Shown piece by piece: positions 35,184 through 42,568 of a DNA stretch of 46,100 bases; positions within the stretch are counted from its first letter, which is position 1; every line of letters starts with the position of its first letter. The notes beneath the pieces were generated by a model. The model was not told the DNA's origin, made no database searches, and was given only the letters and a program-made list of their open reading frames with translations. Made by a program: the position numbers and the translations under genes. Source of the stretch: Clostridiales bacterium (GTDB taxonomy: Bacteria; Bacillota_A; Clostridia; Saccharofermentanales; Saccharofermentanaceae); the NCBI GenBank assembly GCA_024695545.1, contig JAILHZ010000100.1, positions 1 through 46,100 of the forward strand, in the 5' to 3' direction.

Positions 35184-36410
35184 ATGAAAAAGTTAGCTTC
35201 ATTTTCTTTAGCCATATTGATGCTGCTGAACACCGTCGGATGCTCGAAGGCTCAGAGTTATCTGGATGCGAGTAATAAAATGCTCCAGGCGGCGGAAGAT
35301 GTTTTCAGTGTGCAAGAACTGACCGGAAAAGAGAAAAAACAGTATCTTCGTGGAGAAGATTTTTACAGCACATGGTATAGTGTCTCTCTTACATCAGATG
35401 AAATCGAGAAATATGACTTTTGTGATAATTTTGAGAGCATTGATTCTGAACAAGTCCGCAACGAAACTAAAGTCTATATCTACGTGAGCAAAACTGACTT
35501 GTATGCTTATGTTATGGAACTTACAAGTTCGCAGGCAGCGCAGGATCTTTTCGAAGAATTGCGGGAGGGCAGTAACCAGGATGTACTGATCGATGGCAAG
35601 CAGGAGTATGCGACCATATACGATCACTCGGAATACAGTGGAGTTTATTATCTGGTTCGAAATGGGAATCTTGTTACTAAGGTTTCATTTTCCGGTATGT
35701 ATGATGATCTGGATGATTATCTCGAGTTCATGCGTGAAGCCGGCCTTCGTGATCTTCAGGATCTGATCGATGATTATCGGGATGATCCATCCAAGTACTA
35801 TTCCGAATCAAGACAGATGAATGTCGAGTTTTATAAAGAATCGTCGGCGAATATCGAGAAAAATGCTGAACGCTGCTGTGATGCAGATGAAATGACGGAT
35901 AAAGAGAAGAAGCGCTTCATCAATGGACATCTCCAATCGGGAGTGAAGTTTGATGTTGGCAAATACGTTGAATTCGACCAGGAAGAACTCGTAAAATCGG
36001 AATTCGATGATTATACCAATATAAGCGGGGGAGCCAGTTCGCTCGATCACATGTTTATGTTCAAGAAGGAAGATAAACAAAACGAGATGGAAGCAAGAGT
36101 TTATGAATATACTGAAGAGCAGTTTGCTTACTATTTATATGAGTCAATCGTCGGCGAAGGAGATATGTTTATTAGTGATTACCGCCAGTTCCGTAAAGCG
36201 GAATACGGCTCGGATACAAGGGGTGAAAACGAATATGCCTACATGATCGAATATGACGATTCACTGTTCGGAGCCTATGTGAAAATCGAAGGAAGTGTGG
36301 TCACCTATGTTTCGTTCAATGGCGAATCGGGAAGTGATCTCTCCGAAGAATTCTATGACTTCATGAGAAGAGCCGATTTCATGGATATGGAAGAAGTCCT
36401 CTACGACTGA
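35184..36410 (+). CDS. tandem-array lipoprotein, copy 5, with two domain repeats
   Basis: A 408-aa lipoprotein containing two copies of the family domain in one chain. Repeat A (about 25-210) runs from SNKMLQAAEDVFSVQELTGK to YLEFMREAGLRDLQDLIDD. Repeat B (about 220-408) runs from NIEKNAERCCDADEMTDKE to FYDFMRRADFMDMEEVLYD. Only one signal peptide is present (MLLNTVGC lipobox), so this is a fusion, not a read-through of two genes. Repeat B keeps the CCDA cysteines and repeat A does not. GGGGGGAT precedes ATG 35184. It ends 16 bases from the convergent response regulator, with a 9-mer repeat in that gap. Function unknown. Confidence 0.82.
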   Translation: MKKLASFSLAILMLLNTVGCSKAQSYLDASNKMLQAAEDVFSVQELTGKEKKQYLRGEDFYSTWYSVSLTSDEIEKYDFCDNFESIDSEQVRNETKVYIYVSKTDLYAYVMELTSSQAAQDLFEELREGSNQDVLIDGKQEYATIYDHSEYSGVYYLVRNGNLVTKVSFSGMYDDLDDYLEFMREAGLRDLQDLIDDYRDDPSKYYSESRQMNVEFYKESSANIEKNAERCCDADEMTDKEKKRFINGHLQSGVKFDVGKYVEFDQEELVKSEFDDYTNISGGASSLDHMFMFKKEDKQNEMEARVYEYTEEQFAYYLYESIVGEGDMFISDYRQFRKAEYGSDTRGENEYAYMIEYDDSLFGAYVKIEGSVVTYVSFNGESGSDLSEEFYDFMRRADFMDMEEVLYD

Positions 36411-36426
36411 TCCTTCGTGAAAAGCA

Positions 36427-37158
36427 CTAGAACTTGCAGCGGGTGAGCATGAGCACGACTTTGGTCCGGTCATGCTCGCCGAGTTTATCGTAGATCGTTG
36501 ACACGTAATTCTTTACCGTTCCCTCACTGATGAAAAGGATCGATGCGATCTGTGAATTGGTGCAGCCTTCAGAGATCAGGCGGCATATCTCTTTTTCGCG
36601 TTCTGTCATGCCATAGTCGTCCAGATTGATCGTCTCTGCGTTTGCGCGGGATCCCGCGGCGGAAGATCCGGATGCGGCGTCAGTGCTTTTGACACTGCCG
36701 GAAGAAGTGTTGGTTCCGGAAGAACTGCCTTCGATAGTTCCCGAAGCAAGCATGGAATTTAACTTCTGCATGACCTTCAGATCGAGGACGCTCTGACCGC
36801 GGAGCGCCTGTGAAATGGCATCGAGGATCGCATCCTTACCGGAGTCTTTAAGGATGTAGCCGCAGGCACCGCCCGCAATCGCGTGGGCGATGCTTTTTTC
36901 GTCGTAGAAGGTCGTCAGAACGATGATCTTGATCTGCGGATGATCGGCATGGACCTTCGGGATCAGCTCGATGCCGCCCATGCCCGGCATATTAAGATCG
37001 ACGAGCATCAGGTCAGGCGTGTCCTTCGAAAGGAGCTCCAGTGCCTCGACACCGTTGCCGGCCTTGCCGATGACCTCATAGTCCGCGGAAAGTGTGAGGA
37101 TGATCTCCAGGCTTTCCAGAAGGAGCGGTTCATCATCCACAAGAAGTATCTTCGTCAT
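36427..37158 (-). CDS. NarL/LuxR-family response regulator
   Basis: DNA-binding response regulator, 243 aa, partner of the kinase encoded upstream. The receiver domain (about 1-120) has LLVDDEP, phosphoacceptor D54 in LMLVDLNMPG, the threonine in VLTTF and the lysine in ILKDSG. A Ser/Gly/Ala-rich linker (about 142-172) is longer than usual. The LuxR helix-turn-helix follows (YGMTEREKEICRLISEG, SQIASILFISEGTVKNYV). Its start overlaps the kinase stop by four bases. The stop codon TAG sits inside a 9-mer repeat (36420-36428), and another copy lies in the linker codons (36682). Confidence 0.93.
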   Translation of the reverse strand: MTKILLVDDEPLLLESLEIILTLSADYEVIGKAGNGVEALELLSKDTPDLMLVDLNMPGMGGIELIPKVHADHPQIKIIVLTTFYDEKSIAHAIAGGACGYILKDSGKDAILDAISQALRGQSVLDLKVMQKLNSMLASGTIEGSSSGTNTSSGSVKSTDAASGSSAAGSRANAETINLDDYGMTEREKEICRLISEGCTNSQIASILFISEGTVKNYVSTIYDKLGEHDRTKVVLMLTRCKF

Positions 37159-38360
37159 GTATTTTCCTCCTCAAACGGCAGGGACAGGTTCACGGTGAAT
37201 CCATCCTCGCTCTCGATCTCGAAGCTGCCGCCGCAGCCCTCGGTATAATCTCTTATCTTGCGCAGCCCGAAACCATTGTTGAGCCGCAGTTTTTTCTCGT
37301 TGAAATCAAGCTTGCCCCAGCCCGAGCCGTTGTCCTGCACCTTCAGACGGATATGTCCGGTATCCAGGATCAGCGTGATCACGAAAAGATCGGCGTGTCC
37401 GTGCTTGACACCGTTCGTGAGAAGCTCGGAAAGGGAAGAGGAGAGAAACGATGCCGTCTGGATCGGGATCCTCGTCTTCGATTTGATCTGCGAGAAGTTA
37501 TGGTAGACCTTGTAGGCCGTGTCGGATTTGAACTCGTCGATCAACTTATCCAGAGAAAGAAGATAGTCATCGAGGGCGATACGGTCATCCTCTGCATCCA
37601 GTGTGCGGACGACGCTTCTTACCGAAGAGATCGCCTCGTGAACACGGGAATTCGCAGAATCAATCTTCTCCAGTGCTTTTTCCTTATCGGAAGGAACCAG
37701 AAGAGAGGCGGCATCCAGTGTCACGGTCGCCGCGGAAAGCGTGTGCCCGACGTAGTTGTGGATGTCTCTCGAGATACGCTCACGCTCCTCGAGACGTGCA
37801 TTATTCTCGTTGACCTTCTGATTCTTCGCAATCTCCTCGCGGAGTGATCTCTGCTCGAGCGCCTCGACCGCCGCGGCAGTCAGTGCCTGCCGGAGCTTAT
37901 CACCGGTAAGTGCGGACCGGCGGAGAAAATAGAAAAAGCTTTCCCAGATCACATAGGCGGCAATGACGATACAAAGGTAGAGAACTGCCATAAGCGGCGA
38001 GATCTCCGTGCGCGTGATCTGAAGGATCCAGCCGCCAAGTGCAAAAATGAGGTTAAAGAAGTGGCAGAACTTCAAACTGAGAATCCAGGTGCATGAGACC
38101 GCAGGAATGGCGAGAAGTCCGATAAACCAGTAGGGACAGATGATCGCGGCTGCAACTTCCAGAACAATCATCAGGACTGCAAAGATGCGCTTATATGTGC
38201 TCCCGGAAAAGCAGGAGAAGTTCAGAAGAACGAGTCCTGCCGTCATGATCGCGACGCCGGAAAACATGCTGAACAGGATGGTAATAGCGATGCCCTGTGC
38301 GATCAGCGACAGCATGGCAGCACCCCAGATCATCCGGTATTCCTGTGAATCGATCCTCAT
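37155..38360 (-). CDS. NarL-type sensor histidine kinase
   Basis: Membrane histidine kinase, 401 aa, of the HisKA_3 class (DesK/LiaS/NarX type). The N-terminal 150 residues carry about five or six hydrophobic segments with very short loops, so it may sense an intramembrane or envelope signal. The dimerisation helix has ERERISRDIHNYVGHTLSAA with the phosphorylated histidine, and HATPase_c is marked by ELLTNGVKHGHADL, VQDNGSGWG and GFGLRKIRDY. ATG 38360 follows GGGGAGA; upstream in-frame starts (to 38435) lack a ribosome site. A reverse-strand TATAAT (38392-38397) is a likely -10 for the operon. The 9-mer repeat at 37672 is read as KAL. Confidence 0.92.
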   Translation of the reverse strand: MRIDSQEYRMIWGAAMLSLIAQGIAITILFSMFSGVAIMTAGLVLLNFSCFSGSTYKRIFAVLMIVLEVAAAIICPYWFIGLLAIPAVSCTWILSLKFCHFFNLIFALGGWILQITRTEISPLMAVLYLCIVIAAYVIWESFFYFLRRSALTGDKLRQALTAAAVEALEQRSLREEIAKNQKVNENNARLEERERISRDIHNYVGHTLSAATVTLDAASLLVPSDKEKALEKIDSANSRVHEAISSVRSVVRTLDAEDDRIALDDYLLSLDKLIDEFKSDTAYKVYHNFSQIKSKTRIPIQTASFLSSSLSELLTNGVKHGHADLFVITLILDTGHIRLKVQDNGSGWGKLDFNEKKLRLNNGFGLRKIRDYTEGCGGSFEIESEDGFTVNLSLPFEEENT

Positions 38361-38403
38361 GAAACGTCTCCCCGAAATTCGTTCTTTCCCTATTATACTA
38401 CGT

Positions 38404-38432
38404 TTGACCAAACCCCTGAAAAATGGTAACAT
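38404..38432 (+). promoter_or_regulatory. promoter of tRNA-Leu
   Basis: TTGACC (38404-38409), a 17-base spacer and TAACAT (38427-38432) lie 18 bases before the tRNA. They overlap the divergent control region of the two-component operon. Confidence 0.6.
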
Positions 38433-38450
38433 CACTTCATGCTTTTTCTT

Positions 38451-38533
<83 letters not shown>

Positions 38534-38535
38534 AA

Positions 38536-38577
38536 ATCGGCTCTTCGTGATTTTCCACGGGGAGCCGATAATTTTTT
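38536..38577 (+). terminator. terminator now following tRNA-Leu
   Basis: Arms ATCGGCTC (38536-38543) and GAGCCGAT (38562-38569) form a hairpin followed by ATTTTTT. It begins exactly at the end of the 19-bp repeat, so in the islet model it was brought in with the inserted DNA. Confidence 0.8.
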
Positions 38578-38587
38578 GAAACAACCC

Positions 38588-38618
38588 TTGACTTAGAGTT
38601 AACTCCAAGTTGTAGAAT
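38588..38618 (+). promoter_or_regulatory. MerR-type promoter with 19-bp spacer and operator palindrome
   Basis: TTGACT (38588-38593) and TAGAAT (38613-38618) are separated by 19 bases, the elongated spacing that MerR proteins correct by twisting DNA. The near-perfect palindrome CTTAGAGTTAACTCCAAG (38592-38609) fills the spacer. The MerR gene starts 40 bases downstream, so the operon is very likely autoregulated. Confidence 0.85.
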
Positions 38619-38658
38619 GAACTTGTGATCAGGAAAATTCTGCAAGGAGGTACTCCCA

Positions 38659-39048
38659 ATGACGATAAAAGAAGTGTGCGAGAAGTTCGATATTACGCCC
38701 GATACGCTTCGCTACTATGAACGTGTCGGCGTGATTCCCGAGGTGCACAGAACGAAAGGCGGCATCCGTGATTATACGGACGAAGACGTCGCCTGGGTCG
38801 AAAATGCCATCTGTATGAGAAACGCCGGAGTTTCCGTCGAGATGCTGGCAGAGTATGTAAGGCTATTCCAATTGGGCGACAGTACTTTTCAAGCAAGAAG
38901 AGATATCCTTGCCGAAGCACGAGAAGAGATCCAGAAACAGCTGGATAAATACCAGGTGACGATGGACCGTCTGAATTACAAGATCTCAAAATACGATGTA
39001 GCACTTAAGACAGGTGTCCTTTCCTGGGACGATTGCGAGGAGGAGTAA
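38659..39048 (+). CDS. MerR-family transcriptional regulator (AdhR-like)
   Basis: A 129-aa activator/repressor. The N-terminal winged helix-turn-helix is clear (MTIKEVCEKFDITPDTLRYY and GIRDYTDEDVAWVENAICMR). A long dimerisation coiled coil follows (about 80-120). No cysteines are positioned as a metal site; the few present (C7, C53 and one near the end) are not a metal-binding cluster. The aldehyde-responsive AdhR branch of MerR proteins, which often sits beside an alcohol dehydrogenase gene, fits best. AAGGAGG precedes ATG 38659, and the alcohol dehydrogenase follows after 3 bases. Confidence 0.92.
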   Translation: MTIKEVCEKFDITPDTLRYYERVGVIPEVHRTKGGIRDYTDEDVAWVENAICMRNAGVSVEMLAEYVRLFQLGDSTFQARRDILAEAREEIQKQLDKYQVTMDRLNYKISKYDVALKTGVLSWDDCEEE

Positions 39049-39051
39049 AAC

Positions 39052-40218
39052 ATGTTAGGTAATTTCAGTTATAGGAACGCAACAAAGCTCTATTTCGGAG
39101 ATGATTCACTTCAGTTTTTAAACGAGGAACTTCCGAAATACGGAGAGAACGTCCAACTCATCTATGGCGGCGGTTCGATCAAGAAGAACGGTCTCTACGA
39201 TGAGATCGTGAAGATCCTTAAGGATAACGGAAAAACGATCGTGGAGGATGGCGGTGTTATGCCGAATCCGACGGTCGAAAAGCTCCGTGAAGGCATCAAG
39301 ATCGCGCGTGACAACAAAGTCGATCTGCTTCTTGCAGTAGGTGGCGGTTCCTGCTGCGACTACGCGAAGGCGGTATCCGTTTCCGTTCACTGTGACGAGG
39401 ATCCATGGGACAAATACTATATCCGTTTTGAAGAGCCGACATGTGAGATCGTTCCTGTCGGATGCGTGCTGACTATGGCCGGCACGGGTTCCGAGATGAA
39501 CGCGGGTTCCGTCATTACGAACCATGAACAGAAACTGAAGGTCGGCCACGTTTTCGGTGAAGAAGTCATGCCGAAGTTTTCGATCCTGAATCCGAAATAT
39601 ACTTTCTCTCTTCCGAAGAGACAGATGGTAGCGGGTATCTACGATATCTTTAATCACATCTGCGAACAGTACTTCTCAGGTGAAGACGATAACACGAGTG
39701 ATTATCTCTCGGAAGCTCTGATGAAGTCCGTTGTACACAGTTCTCTGATCGCGATCGAGAATCCGGAGGATTACGAAGCAAGATCCAACATCATGTGGAC
39801 AGCGACATGGGCGTTGAATACCCTTATCGCAAAAGGTAAGACGACCGACTGGATGGTGCATATGCTCGGCCAGGCTGCAGGCGCTTACACCGACGCGACC
39901 CACGGTATGACACTGTCTGCCGTCTCTCTTCCATATTATCGATACATCTTGCCTTACGGACTAAAGAAGTTTGTCCGCTTTGCAGAGGAAGTATGGAATG
40001 TTTCTCCTTCCGGAAAGACAGACGAACAGATTGCGGAAGAAGGTCTTCAGGAGATGGAGAAGTGGATGCGTAGAATCGGTGTCGCGATGAGTCTTTCCGA
40101 ACTCGGAGCTACAGAAGACATGATCGATGGAATCGCCGACGCGACATTCATCCTCGAGGGTGGCTACAAGGTACTTACGAAGGATGAAGTGAAGCAGATC
40201 CTGAAGGAAAGCTTGTAA
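39052..40218 (+). CDS. iron-containing alcohol dehydrogenase (butanol dehydrogenase-like)
   Basis: NAD(P)H-dependent, iron-dependent oxidoreductase, 388 aa, cytoplasmic, probably reducing aldehydes to alcohols. Group III ADH motifs are intact: GGGSIKKNGLYDEI, GGGSCCDYAKAV (cofactor), TMAGTGSEMN, and the metal site formed by the aspartate and histidine in YDIFNHICEQ plus two histidines in MVHMLGQAAGAYTDATHGMTL. It resembles YugJ/BdhA-type butanol dehydrogenases. AGGAGGAG precedes ATG 39052. With the MerR regulator and flavodoxin it suggests a carbonyl-stress or redox-balancing module. Confidence 0.94.
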   Translation: MLGNFSYRNATKLYFGDDSLQFLNEELPKYGENVQLIYGGGSIKKNGLYDEIVKILKDNGKTIVEDGGVMPNPTVEKLREGIKIARDNKVDLLLAVGGGSCCDYAKAVSVSVHCDEDPWDKYYIRFEEPTCEIVPVGCVLTMAGTGSEMNAGSVITNHEQKLKVGHVFGEEVMPKFSILNPKYTFSLPKRQMVAGIYDIFNHICEQYFSGEDDNTSDYLSEALMKSVVHSSLIAIENPEDYEARSNIMWTATWALNTLIAKGKTTDWMVHMLGQAAGAYTDATHGMTLSAVSLPYYRYILPYGLKKFVRFAEEVWNVSPSGKTDEQIAEEGLQEMEKWMRRIGVAMSLSELGATEDMIDGIADATFILEGGYKVLTKDEVKQILKESL

Positions 40219-40227
40219 GGTGATGAC

Positions 40228-40800
40228 ATGATGAAAAGACTCGTTTCTGTTATATGCTGCCTGAGTATGGTAGTTACGCTTGTGGCCTGCAGTAAGTCCA
40301 CCAAAGAGAGCAGTTCTTCCGAAACAACTACATCGTCTACGGCAGTAATTGAGACGACAACGGAGGAAACGACGACTCAGGCATCGGACACTATGGCAAC
40401 AAGCAGTGAAGACGAAGTAAAAGAGCGGATCGAGAGCATGAAAGAAGAGAGCGATATGGTACTTAAGATCAATGATCAGACCATTAAAGTGGAATGGGAA
40501 GAGAACGAATCGGCTGCTGCCCTTAAAGACCTGTGCTCGAGTGCTCCGATAACGATTGAAATGTCGAAGTACGGCGGATTTGAACAGGTAGGATCGCTTG
40601 GAACAAGTCTTCCGAGAAACGATGAGCAGATGACAACTTCAGCTGGCGATATCGTTCTTTATTCCGGAAATCAGATCGTAGTCTTTTACGGCTCGAACTC
40701 CTGGAGTTACACCAGACTTGGAAAGATACAGGGTATGAGCGAAGCAAAGCTTACAGATCTTCTTGGCTCAGCAGATGTGACGATCAGTATCAGTATTTAA
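40228..40800 (+). CDS. cyclophilin-like-fold lipoprotein
   Basis: A 190-aa secreted lipoprotein. The leader ends in the lipobox TLVAC, followed by a Ser/Thr/Glu-rich linker to about residue 65. The C-terminal domain (about 72-190) matches the small bacterial cyclophilin-like fold: MVLKINDQTIKVEWEENESA, LPRNDEQMTTSAGDIVLYSG, and NQIVVFYGSNSWSYTRLGKI. These domains lack clear isomerase residues and commonly sit beside flavodoxins and alcohol dehydrogenases. Start 40228 or the adjacent ATG 40231 (AAGGTG upstream). It lies 9 bases after the dehydrogenase gene, in the same operon. Confidence 0.85.
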   Translation: MMKRLVSVICCLSMVVTLVACSKSTKESSSSETTTSSTAVIETTTEETTTQASDTMATSSEDEVKERIESMKEESDMVLKINDQTIKVEWEENESAAALKDLCSSAPITIEMSKYGGFEQVGSLGTSLPRNDEQMTTSAGDIVLYSGNQIVVFYGSNSWSYTRLGKIQGMSEAKLTDLLGSADVTISISI

Positions 40801-40815
40801 TCGGAGGTAATGACT

Positions 40816-41292
40816 ATGACAAAAGCATTAGTAGCATATTTCAGTGCAAGCGGAGTAACAGCGAAGGTAGCAGAAAACCTTGCCCAAGCAATCGGCGCAG
40901 ATCTTTATGAGATCGCTCCGGAGGTTCCATACACAGACGAGGATCTGAACTGGATGGATAAAAAATCCAGAAGCACAGTCGAGATGAAAGACAGATCCTG
41001 TCGTCCGGCCATCGGAACGAAAGTCGAGAACATGGAGCAGTATGACACGGTATTCGTAGGATTCCCGATCTGGTGGTACAGGGAACCGTCGATCATTGAT
41101 ACTTTTATGGAAAGCTACGATTTCAGAGGAAAGACAGTTATCCCGTTTGCCACATCCGGAGGATCGGGGCTTGGTGATTCTTATAAGAACATGCAGGCAT
41201 TAGCTCCGGCAGCAATCGTAAAGGACGGTAAGAAGTTTGCTCCTTCCACATCAGAAGTAAGTCTTAAGGAGTGGGCGGAACAGTATATCTAA
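40816..41292 (+). CDS. flavodoxin
   Basis: FMN-binding electron carrier of about 158 aa. The phosphate loop is ALVAYFSASGVTAKVAENLA, with the acidic and aromatic contacts in FVGFPIWWYREPS and the later TSGGSGLGDS loop. It is the short flavodoxin type (Flavodoxin_4-like) often found with cyclophilin-like proteins. GGAGG is only 2 bases from ATG 40810 but 8 bases from ATG 40816, so I use the latter. It ends the islet operon; the 19-bp repeat follows 74 bases downstream. Confidence 0.92.
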   Translation: MTKALVAYFSASGVTAKVAENLAQAIGADLYEIAPEVPYTDEDLNWMDKKSRSTVEMKDRSCRPAIGTKVENMEQYDTVFVGFPIWWYREPSIIDTFMESYDFRGKTVIPFATSGGSGLGDSYKNMQALAPAAIVKDGKKFAPSTSEVSLKEWAEQYI

Positions 41293-41366
41293 GTATCAAA
41301 AACCTGGGGTAAAAACGGGGTATGAAACCCGGAAACTATTGAGAATCGGACGTGGTTACATTTAGA

Positions 41367-41385
41367 CCTGTCATCCGCACCAAAA
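41367..41385 (+). repeat. right copy of the 19-bp direct repeat (tRNA-Leu 3' fragment)
   Basis: Identical to 38518-38536. Upstream sequence has no tRNA cloverleaf, so this is a fragment, not a second tRNA gene. It is followed at once by a terminator, which would have been the original terminator of tRNA-Leu. Confidence 0.8.
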
Positions 41386-41390
41386 GAAAT

Positions 41391-41445
41391 ATCCCTTGCA
41401 GCGACGCCGGCGATTCGAGCCTTCGAAAGTCCGCAAGGGATTTTT
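41391..41445 (+). terminator. rho-independent terminator beyond the right repeat
   Basis: ATCCCTTGC (41391-41399) and GCAAGGGAT (41433-41441) pair perfectly and are followed by TTTTTGTGTTTTG. It may act for both the flavodoxin operon and, before insertion, the tRNA. Confidence 0.75.
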
Positions 41446-41455
41446 GTGTTTTGAT

Positions 41456-42397
41456 TCAGGCAGCCTCCAGAATGCGGTTTGCGATGTCCTCGTATTCGGC
41501 ATATTTCTTCGCTTTCAGAAGACGTTTGATATCTCGCTCTTTCCCGTCGAAAAGCACTTGCCAGTATGTCCACAGCTCCCTCATCTTATAAAGGACGTTG
41601 ATGTCAGGTGACAGGACCTTCTGATACTCATGGTAAATGGTGTCGTGCAGTTTCTTAAGCTTGGCAAAATCCATCTCCGATGTGAAGCCTTTCAGCTTAT
41701 CTGCAAGGGAAGGATCGGATACCAGGCCTCTGCCTGTCATTACGGGATCAAGGTCGCAGTCGAAAGCTACTGAATAATCTTCGTAGTCTTTGCAGGAAAA
41801 GATATTTCCGTTATACACGAGAGGACATTTGGCATGCTCCAGCGCATACGCGAAGTATTCTTTTCGAGGTTCTCCTTTATAAAACTCAGTCCGGATCCTG
41901 GGATGGACGATCAGTTCGCTTACAGGGAAGGTGTTAAAGATCTCGAGAAGATCATAGAATTCTTCCGGACCCTGGTAGCCAAGGCGCGTTTTGATCGATA
42001 TCTTCATGTTCTCAGATTCGGAGTAGGAGTAGATGTCGTCAAGAAACTTCGAAAGTGCGGAGGTGTCCTGTAGAAAACCGGATCCCTTGCCCTTCGCGCA
42101 GACGGTTCCCGACGGGCATCCGAGATTCAGATTGACCTCGCTGTATCCCATTTTCTGCAGTTCTTTTGCCGCTTCGATAAAGTGGTCGGATCTGCATGTG
42201 AGGATCTGGGGAACCAGGTGTATCCCTTTATTATTCTCAGGGGTGATATCCTTTCTCTCCCGTGGCGTCATCGGACAGTTATCCGCAGGAGAAATGAAAG
42301 GCGCGAAGTACTTGTCGATGTGGCCGTAGATCGCGTGATAAGCATTGCGGAATATATAAGTTGTCACACCTTCGAGCGGGGCGAAATAAATCTTCAT
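41456..42397 (-). CDS. tRNA-dihydrouridine synthase
   Basis: FMN- and NADPH-dependent enzyme reducing uridines in tRNA D-loops; about 313 aa. TIM-barrel motifs: YFAPLEGVTTYIFRN, the catalytic cysteine in VNLNLGCPSGTV, KISIKTRLGY (substrate RNA contact), LIVHPRIR, and CPLVYNGNIFS with GRGLVSDPSL near the FMN phosphate. Which Dus subgroup it belongs to cannot be set from sequence by eye. The ORF is open to 42454; I prefer ATG 42397 because the fold begins there and GGAGGA lies upstream, although spacing is long (13 bases). ATG 42418 is the alternative. It has a 9-mer repeat at 41550. Confidence 0.92.
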   Translation of the reverse strand: MKIYFAPLEGVTTYIFRNAYHAIYGHIDKYFAPFISPADNCPMTPRERKDITPENNKGIHLVPQILTCRSDHFIEAAKELQKMGYSEVNLNLGCPSGTVCAKGKGSGFLQDTSALSKFLDDIYSYSESENMKISIKTRLGYQGPEEFYDLLEIFNTFPVSELIVHPRIRTEFYKGEPRKEYFAYALEHAKCPLVYNGNIFSCKDYEDYSVAFDCDLDPVMTGRGLVSDPSLADKLKGFTSEMDFAKLKKLHDTIYHEYQKVLSPDINVLYKMRELWTYWQVLFDGKERDIKRLLKAKKYAEYEDIANRILEAA

Positions 42398-42528
42398 GAG
42401 ATCAGAGGGTTCCTCCATGGATAATGCATGCATATATTCTATCACGAGTGGCAATCGATATCGTTTGAATATATTACTTCAGAACAAAGTGGGAAGATTA
42501 CTTGATTATCGTGTGATCATGTGACAGA

Positions 42529-42550
42529 ATGATGATAGTATGATGATAGT
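42529..42550 (+). repeat. two tandem 11-bp repeats upstream of the Fic gene
   Basis: ATGATGATAGT occurs twice without a gap (42529-42539 and 42540-42550), followed by ATGA. It lies 19 bases before the Fic start codon, in the divergent control region with the Dus gene. Change in copy number would alter promoter or ribosome-site spacing; that is speculative. Confidence 0.7.
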
Positions 42551-42568
42551 ATGAAGAACAGGAGATGA

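Larger units (their letters stand above)
38537..41385 (+). mobile_element. putative integrated islet at tRNA-Leu without an integrase
   Basis: A 2.85-kb block between the two copies of the 19-bp tRNA repeat carries a MerR regulator, an iron alcohol dehydrogenase, a cyclophilin-like lipoprotein and a flavodoxin, all on the plus strand. Each end has its own terminator directly after the repeat, as expected if foreign DNA replaced the original tRNA downstream region. No recombinase is present, so the element would be a decayed or in-trans mobilised islet. It contains no exact copy of the 9-mer repeat, although with an average spacing of 1.8 kb that absence alone is weak evidence. Confidence 0.6.

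Noticed and set aside
35184..36410. Copy 5 of the lipoprotein array as two genes joined by a sequencing error
   Set aside because: The frame is continuous, there is no second signal peptide or ribosome site before repeat B, and linker codons look normal.
41341..41385. Possible second tRNA-Leu
   Set aside because: Only the last 16 bases of the tRNA plus three flanking bases are present; there is no D arm, anticodon arm or 5' acceptor strand.
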